A stretch of DNA of 37,800 nucleotides, taken from positions 1-37,800 of the forward strand of contig NZ_JAIVFV010000062.1 in NCBI RefSeq assembly GCF_020829445.1, given 5' to 3'. A program made the position numbers and the translations under genes. This DNA comes from Nostoc sp. CHAB 5836 (GTDB lineage: Bacteria; Cyanobacteriota; Cyanobacteriia; Cyanobacteriales; Nostocaceae). Below the pieces are notes generated by a model. The model saw only the letters and a program-made list of their open reading frames with translations. It had not been told where the DNA came from and did not search any database. Within the stretch, counting starts at the first letter, position 1. Each line of letters opens with the position of its first letter. Below, piece after piece: positions 32,601-37,800 of this stretch.

Positions 32601-34655
32601 TTAAAATCGCTGACCAATACCCAGATGTACTTTGCTTTCTCCCTGGTCATTAATGCCATAGTCAGCCCGAATTAAGCCTAGTGGTGAATTTAATCGCACT
32701 CCCGCCCCATAACCAAAACCATAACCTGGTTTATCCCGCACACCTGCCGGATTTCCTAATACAGTATCACCAGAGCCTAAATCTGAGGCAAAATCGGCGA
32801 ACAATACACCGCCGACTATTGGTAAGACGGGAAAACGATATTCTGCGGAAGCTAACACATAACTGCGCCCACTGCTAACATCTCCAGAATCGTAACCGCG
32901 TACTGAGTTGGAACCACCCAAGTTAAAGCTTTCGTAAGGCGGTAAATTCCCAATGACGGTACCAGCTTGCAGATTCACTGCAAATACTTGTGGCTGTTTG
33001 GTGTTAAATAACTGGACTGGTAAATATTGGCTGTAGTTGGCTTTGAGGCGATTGAGGGAAATATTACCTTGACCAATAGGTACAGATTGTTCTGTACTCA
33101 GACTCAAAACGGAACCTTGAGTTGGATTGATGGAGTTATCTCGTTGGTCTTTGGTGGCGGCGAAGGATACGGTCGTTAAGTCATCAATACCGGTTCCACT
33201 GGCAGATAAGGGGTTGCCTTGAGCGTCAGTTGGGGTAATATTACCTTGGCGATCGCGAATACTAGTTCGGGTATAGTTTAATCCTAATGAGGTATTCCAG
33301 TTGTCAATTGGTCGCTGTAAGCTGACACCACCGCCAATTTGACCTTCTCGCACTTTGTCGCCATTAGCTAGCTTAATTTTGTCATCAAAGGTTTCTGAAA
33401 GTTCCTGACGACGAAAACCATTTACAGTGTAGCCCAAGCGATCGGGGTTAGTTGTCCGATAGGGACTGGTAAATTTGCTATTAAATTGCAAGTCTCGGCT
33501 ACTTACACCAAGATTCACGCCGAAAGTGTCATTAATACCGCCGACATTCTGATCTTGATAGCTGATTGTACCTGTTAATCCTTGATCGGCATTATAACTA
33601 CCACCCAAGTTAACACCACGTGCCCCAGTTTCTTTGAGTCGGTAGACTAAATCAAGGTTTGTTGCATCTCCTTCTAAAGCCACATTCACACTCTCAAATA
33701 AACCGGTACGATATAGCTGTTGTATATCTTGCTTGATGACATTTTCTTGGAAGATTTGACCAGGTTTCAACTTGAGTTGCTGTTGCAAAAAATCTGGTTT
33801 AGTGCGTCCTCCGACGGTTTTACCCTCATCGTTGACAAAGCGAAACTTGATATCACCCACCAACCCTTCAGCCACATTCACAGTCAGAATTCCTTGAGGA
33901 TTGGGTTTAATTGATAGCACCCGCCCTAAGTTATAACCGTTATCGGTGTACCACTTGTTAATTTGTGCTACTGCTTGCTGGAGTCCAGCCGGACTAATGG
34001 TGGTTTCCATCTGAGATTGTAAACGTTGTTGGGCGACTTGATAAGTAAGTACTTTCGCACCAGATAATTGCAGCGATCGCACAATCACTGGTTGCACTTG
34101 GTATACTACATTTAACCCAGCAGGTGTATTACGGCTATTCACACGGACATTGCTAAATAAACCTGTGTTCAAAATTGCAGCTACATCTTTTTGTAGCTGG
34201 CTTTGACTGGTTTCTCCACCCGCCTGGGTTTTAATGACCTTACGAATGATTTGCTGCAATTCTTGATTGGCTCCCACTAACCGTACATCTGTAGCTGTGA
34301 GTACTAAATCGATGTCCGTAGCAGGGGTTTTGGGAGATAAAGGAGAAAAGGAGGGAGTTGGAGGAAGTGTTACGGGAGAATTACCCTTGTCTGCTGACTT
34401 TAAGACTACTGGGGAATTTTTGTTTACACCTGTTTGCACAGGAACAAGATTTTGGGAAAATTGTTGTGCAACTATAGTTTCTGGGGAAGCAATTGTCTCT
34501 ACCCGTGCGGGAGTGTCTTCAATTATCGGCACTACCAAGTTACCAGCTTTTGCTGGTGGAGTAACGGTTTTGGCGGGTGCAGCCGTTGCTTGCTGAGTGA
34601 CATTTCCAGCCGCTAAAGTAGCTAAAGTAAAAATTGCAGTAGCAGAAACTCGCAT
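32601..34655 (-). CDS. BamA/Omp85 family outer membrane assembly protein
   Basis: This is the outer-membrane protein insertion factor (Omp85, related to chloroplast Toc75). The 684-residue protein has a signal peptide (SATAIFTLATLAAGNVTQQA), a Pro/Thr-rich linker, three POTRA domains (about 120-350: IDLVLTATDVRLVGANQELQ; PVIVRSLQLSGAKVLTYQ; GLVGDIKFRFVNDEGKTV) and a 16-strand barrel. The barrel includes SFNLGGSNSVRGYDSGDVSS, a version of the conserved RGY lid motif, and ends in a C-terminal Phe (IGQRF). The start is ATG at 34653-34655. Three POTRA domains are usual in cyanobacteria. Neighbours are unrelated. Confidence 0.94.
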   Translation of the reverse strand: MRVSATAIFTLATLAAGNVTQQATAAPAKTVTPPAKAGNLVVPIIEDTPARVETIASPETIVAQQFSQNLVPVQTGVNKNSPVVLKSADKGNSPVTLPPTPSFSPLSPKTPATDIDLVLTATDVRLVGANQELQQIIRKVIKTQAGGETSQSQLQKDVAAILNTGLFSNVRVNSRNTPAGLNVVYQVQPVIVRSLQLSGAKVLTYQVAQQRLQSQMETTISPAGLQQAVAQINKWYTDNGYNLGRVLSIKPNPQGILTVNVAEGLVGDIKFRFVNDEGKTVGGRTKPDFLQQQLKLKPGQIFQENVIKQDIQQLYRTGLFESVNVALEGDATNLDLVYRLKETGARGVNLGGSYNADQGLTGTISYQDQNVGGINDTFGVNLGVSSRDLQFNSKFTSPYRTTNPDRLGYTVNGFRRQELSETFDDKIKLANGDKVREGQIGGGVSLQRPIDNWNTSLGLNYTRTSIRDRQGNITPTDAQGNPLSASGTGIDDLTTVSFAATKDQRDNSINPTQGSVLSLSTEQSVPIGQGNISLNRLKANYSQYLPVQLFNTKQPQVFAVNLQAGTVIGNLPPYESFNLGGSNSVRGYDSGDVSSGRSYVLASAEYRFPVLPIVGGVLFADFASDLGSGDTVLGNPAGVRDKPGYGFGYGAGVRLNSPLGLIRADYGINDQGESKVHLGIGQRF

Positions 34656-34747
34656 AATATTTAACCTAATTAACGTACTTACTTATCCAAAATTGATGTT
34701 AGTTGTAAGCCGATACGGTTCACAAAAGGGCTGAAACTCTTTTTTTA

Positions 34748-34817
34748 CGAACCACAGAGGCGCAGAGAACACAGAGAGAAGAGAGAAGGAGGAAATGCTT
34801 AACTGAACTGTATTGAG
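34748..34817. repeat. Dispersed repeat (second copy)
   Basis: It contains ACGAACCACAGAGGCGCAGA and GAAATGCTTAACTGAACTGT, matching the repeat at 22831-22887. It lies in the 260-bp gap between the Omp85 and lipid-A-like genes. Confidence 0.6.
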
Positions 34818-34927
34818 TTGTAAGGGAGTAAAGAAATGGGGATAATACTAACTTCGAGCTTTTTCGCCGATTTACCTATTTATACTTCTTACCTAAACAG
34901 ACAGTTAATTTTGATATTTTGTTTCTT

Positions 34928-36289
34928 ATGAGTAATGTATCTCGATTATCTCTAGCTTCTAACTCCCAAACTGTAACTTCTCCTTTGCGGTTACTTGTAT
35001 TAAGTAATGGTCATGGGGAAGATGTCATTGCAGTTCGGATTTTGCAAGAACTTCAACGACAACCAAATCCACCAGAGATATTTGCTTTACCTCTGGTGGG
35101 TGAAGGACGTGCTTATCAAGAGTTGGATATCGCCGTTATCGGTTCAGTGCGCACTATGCCTTCTGGCGGCTTTATTTATATGGATAATCGCCAATTGGTG
35201 CGGGATGTACGCGGTGGTTTATTGCAACTTACCCTCAGCCAAATTAAAGCTGTCCGTCGTTGGGTGAGTTCCCAAAAAAAATTAGGTAATAAAAGAGCAA
35301 TTTTAGCTGTGGGAGATATTGTCCCATTGTTATTTGCAACTTTTAGTGGTGCTAATTATGCTTTTGTCGGTACGGCGAAATCTGAATATTATGTCCGCGA
35401 TGAAGGTGGATTATTACCACGGAAATCCAAGAATGCGCGTTGGGAAAACTTTTCTGGTTCAGTTTACCATCCTTGGGAACGTTGGTTAATGAGTCGTCGC
35501 CGTTGTAAGGCGGTGTTCCCCAGAGATGCGTTGACGACGGAAACATTAAAACAATGGCCAATTCCAGCTTTTAATTTGGGTAATCCCATGATGGATGGTC
35601 TAGAACCGACCTTTTCACGCCAACAATTTTTTAGTCAGGATAGCAAACAGCAAGAGACAGTTCGACCTTTTGTAGTAACTCTTCTTCCTGGTTCCCGTCC
35701 GCCAGAGGCATATAATAACTGGGAAACAATCATGATTGCCGTATCTGCATTGGTGGCAAGTTTCCAGGAGCGGGATTCGGTGTTTTACACTTCTGGCACT
35801 GTGCTGTTTTTAGGTGCGATCGCACCAGGTTTAGACTCTAATATTTTATCCCAAAGTGTGCAATCCCAAGGCTGGCGCACTGAATCAGTATCTCCTATCC
35901 AAATTACTGATCCAAATATATTGACATTTAAACAAAGAAATGCATATCTATTACTGACACAACAAGCCTATAATGATTGCTTGCATTTAGGAGATTTAGC
36001 GATCGCAATGGCAGGTACAGCCACAGAACAGTTTATCGGTTTAGGGAAACCTGCGATCGCAATTCCCGGCAATGGCCCTCAATATAACCCCACCTTTGCT
36101 GAAGCTCAAAGTCGTCATTTAGGCTCATCATTGATTTTAGTCAAGCAGCCAGCAGAAGTAGCGAAGGTGGTACAGTCTCTATTCAAAGATCCTGATATTT
36201 TGCAAATTATCGCCGAAAATGGTCTACGACGCATGGGTAAACCAGGAGCCGCACTACGCATTGCAGAATGTATACAGGAACGATTTTGA
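34928..36289 (+). CDS. Lipid-A-disaccharide-synthase-related protein
   Basis: The 453-residue protein belongs to a cyanobacterial family distantly related to LpxB (GT-B fold). Recognised stretches are LRLLVLSNGHGEDVIAVRIL, PLVGEGRAYQELDIAVIG, MPSGGFIYMDNRQLVRDVRG and GTATEQFIGLGKPAIAIPGN (the nucleotide-sugar-binding region). It probably uses a nucleotide-sugar donor, but it is not the canonical LpxB and I cannot assign a substrate. I chose the ATG at 34928 (TTG three codons earlier is less likely). It is convergent with a LuxR-type response regulator across a 9-mer array. Confidence 0.85.
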   Translation: MSNVSRLSLASNSQTVTSPLRLLVLSNGHGEDVIAVRILQELQRQPNPPEIFALPLVGEGRAYQELDIAVIGSVRTMPSGGFIYMDNRQLVRDVRGGLLQLTLSQIKAVRRWVSSQKKLGNKRAILAVGDIVPLLFATFSGANYAFVGTAKSEYYVRDEGGLLPRKSKNARWENFSGSVYHPWERWLMSRRRCKAVFPRDALTTETLKQWPIPAFNLGNPMMDGLEPTFSRQQFFSQDSKQQETVRPFVVTLLPGSRPPEAYNNWETIMIAVSALVASFQERDSVFYTSGTVLFLGAIAPGLDSNILSQSVQSQGWRTESVSPIQITDPNILTFKQRNAYLLLTQQAYNDCLHLGDLAIAMAGTATEQFIGLGKPAIAIPGNGPQYNPTFAEAQSRHLGSSLILVKQPAEVAKVVQSLFKDPDILQIIAENGLRRMGKPGAALRIAECIQERF

Positions 36290-36330
36290 ACGGGAATTGG
36301 TAATTGGGCATTAAGCATTAATTATTTCTC

Positions 36331-36394
36331 CCTCATCCCCCTCATCCCCCTCATCCCCCTCATCCCCCTCATCCCCCTCATCCCCCTCATCCCC
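36331..36394. repeat. 9-mer tandem repeat (CCCTCATCC), seven copies
   Basis: Near-perfect copies of CATCCCCCT fill the 110-bp space between the lipid-A-like gene and the convergent response regulator. No ordinary terminator is visible there. Confidence 0.85.
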
Positions 36395-36400
36395 AGTCCC

Positions 36401-37123
36401 TCACGCCACCAACCCAGAACGCAAAGCCCTCACAGCAGCTTGGGTACGGTCATCGGCACACAGTTTATTTAGAATATTGCGAACATGGGTTTTTACAGTA
36501 CCAACTGTAATGTAGAGTTTCTCAGCAATTTGCCCATTGCTACACCCAGCTACAATCAATTCTAAGATTTCCAACTCCCGTTGAGTCAGGGGGTATGTTT
36601 CCAAAACTTGCTCGTATTCTGACGCCAGCGCCTCAATTTTTACAGTCTTCGGCTTGTCAGAACCTTGGCTTTCTCCAGGAATACCTTGGCGCATCTTTCG
36701 CAATACCACGTTGGCAATTGCCGGATCAATCCAAGAGTTCCCGCCGTGAGTTGCTTGAATCGCCTCCGTTAATTTACTGATACTTGTTTCTTTCATGTAA
36801 TAAGAATCAGCACCCGCCGCAAAAGCTGCAAGCACAGCATCCTCTGTATGATCCATTGTCAGGATGAGAATTTTCGTATTTGATTGCCCTGTTTCAGCCT
36901 GGTAGCGTTTGAATTTCCGGGTAAGTTCGATGCCATCCATGTCAGGTAAGCCGATATCTACAACAGCTACATCCGGCTTTGCTGTTTCTAAAAGTTTTAA
37001 TCCTTGAGTAGCATTTGCTGCTTCGCCAACTACTTTTAATGCACTGTGAGACTGTAATGCCGCTCGTAGCCCCATTCGCGTTAAGTCATGATCTTCAATT
37101 AAAATAATACTAATTTCATTCAT
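36401..37123 (-). CDS. LuxR/NarL-family response regulator
   Basis: The 240-residue protein has a receiver domain (ISIILIEDHDLTRMGLRAAL with Asp pocket EDHD; phosphoacceptor Asp in VAVVDIGLPDMDGIEL, about residue 57; conserved Lys in SYYMKETSIS). A LuxR helix-turn-helix follows (LTQRELEILELIVAGCSNGQ, IAEKLYITVGTVKTHVRNIL). A linker of about 35 residues separates the two. I chose the ATG at 37121-37123, placing the receiver near the N-terminus; an in-frame TTG 12 codons earlier exists. No histidine kinase is adjacent. The target genes are unknown. The last 640 bases upstream contain no recognised gene. Confidence 0.93.
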   Translation of the reverse strand: MNEISIILIEDHDLTRMGLRAALQSHSALKVVGEAANATQGLKLLETAKPDVAVVDIGLPDMDGIELTRKFKRYQAETGQSNTKILILTMDHTEDAVLAAFAAGADSYYMKETSISKLTEAIQATHGGNSWIDPAIANVVLRKMRQGIPGESQGSDKPKTVKIEALASEYEQVLETYPLTQRELEILELIVAGCSNGQIAEKLYITVGTVKTHVRNILNKLCADDRTQAAVRALRSGLVA

Positions 37124-37159
37124 CGCTACACTCACTCTCTCGCTGTTTGCATCTTTCAA

Positions 37160-37800
37160 AATATTACCTTTTGTAACTACAATCTCTTAATTTTCCCAAA
37201 CTAAAGATAGATGATATTTTAACCAGTCTGCATCCACCGATAGAAATAATAAATATCCGATATTTTTATATTTAGATAGAGGACAAATCTAGCTGGAGAT
37301 ATATGGATACTTGCACAACAAGTATGAAATATTGAGACGAATGCCAAATTGCTGCTTACTGCTATGGAATTCGGCTTTGAGTTGCCACGTTCAATTGGTT
37401 AATTAGTATTATTTTGTATAAAACTTTAAAACAAGCTGATGAAAATGGACAAATTACAAAAGTCAAAGTTGCTTTACCAGATGATTAGACTTCTTACATA
37501 AATCAAAAAAAAGAACCCCACCTCGCCTTTTACTTAGGTCAAAGTCTCCCCTCCCCGCTGTTCGGGAGGGGCAGGAAGTCCGCGATCGCTAGGAAAATGC
37601 TCACACAGGTCTTGCGATCGCTAAGAAAATTGTCGAAATTCTAAGAGGTAGGATGACTTCAAATTCATAAATAGGTATGAGAAAACTTTAAATAAAATAT
37701 AGTCTAACATAGTCAGATATAGTCCAAAATCCCGTCTGATGAAATTGTCTGATTCTGCTAAAACTTTGGGGATTTGCTACCTGAGGGCTTGGCGACATTA
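37160..37800. other. Intergenic tail region, no intact gene
   Basis: This stretch holds a small palindrome (ATACTTG-CACAA-CAAGTAT, 37307-37325) and a possible decayed frame near 37339-37487. It also has CCCCTCCC/GGGAGGGG repeat arms near 37550-37570 and two HIP1 sites near 37582 and 37614. An in-frame tail at 37410-37487 reads LYKTLKQADENGQI then TKVKVALPDD before a stop, but no start or family can be assigned. Confidence 0.4.

Overview
The window is a chromosomal segment of a filamentous, probably heterocyst-forming (Nostocales-type) cyanobacterium. The evidence is a set of cyanobacterial genes (the carboxysome shell protein CcmP, magnesium chelatase ChlD, a Psb32-like TPM protein, a SigF-type sigma factor, DUF3285 next to ybeY), many HIP1 palindromes (GCGATCGC), and short tandem 7-mer and 9-mer repeats of the kind known from Calothrix, Nostoc and Anabaena. 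It is mostly ordinary core chromosome. No prophage, CRISPR array, rRNA or tRNA was seen.

Layout. 1-3200: a membrane protein of unknown function and a TnpB-only IS200/IS605-type element. 3200-4800: dapB and a conserved membrane protein. 5200-10200, mostly minus strand: a secreted beta-helix protein, cobH, a Psb32-like protein, a DUF948-like protein and a YtxH protein. 10900-14100, plus strand: ccmP with a pentapeptide-repeat gene 10 bp behind it, and an exported sugar-dehydrogenase-like propeller. 14500-18000, minus strand: RNase III, a NYN/OST-HTH RNase-like protein behind a long structured leader, and two PD-(D/E)XK-type proteins. 18000-22600: chlD, a four-helix-bundle (23S IVP/Avd-like) gene between repeat arrays, sigF and a Bax-inhibitor-1 family protein. 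23000-27750: prfB with its programmed +1 frameshift, then DUF3285, ybeY, dgkA, trpG and an MBL-fold protein. 27800-37100: an FG-GAP propeller, pepP, ftsW, an Omp85/BamA protein, a lipid-A-disaccharide-synthase-like protein and a LuxR-type response regulator.

The intergenic DNA is the most informative part. At least three families of short inverted-repeat (MITE-like) elements can be defined. One has four copies here; two are 131 bp, and a third is 201 bp because it carries exactly ten extra copies of an internal 7-mer. Two of its ends supply stop codons to neighbouring genes. A second family has an 18-bp perfect terminal inverted repeat. A third element of 407 bp is bracketed by a perfect 9-bp target duplication.

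The best candidate for new biology is 14531-16566. A minus-strand transcript, with a TTGACA-N17 promoter, would begin with an RNA hairpin of about 64 bp and run into a NYN/OST-HTH protein gene, with rnc (RNase III) just downstream. The arm mismatches favour pairing in the minus-strand RNA, which suggests selection on RNA structure and an RNase III or NYN feedback loop. This is an inference that needs testing.
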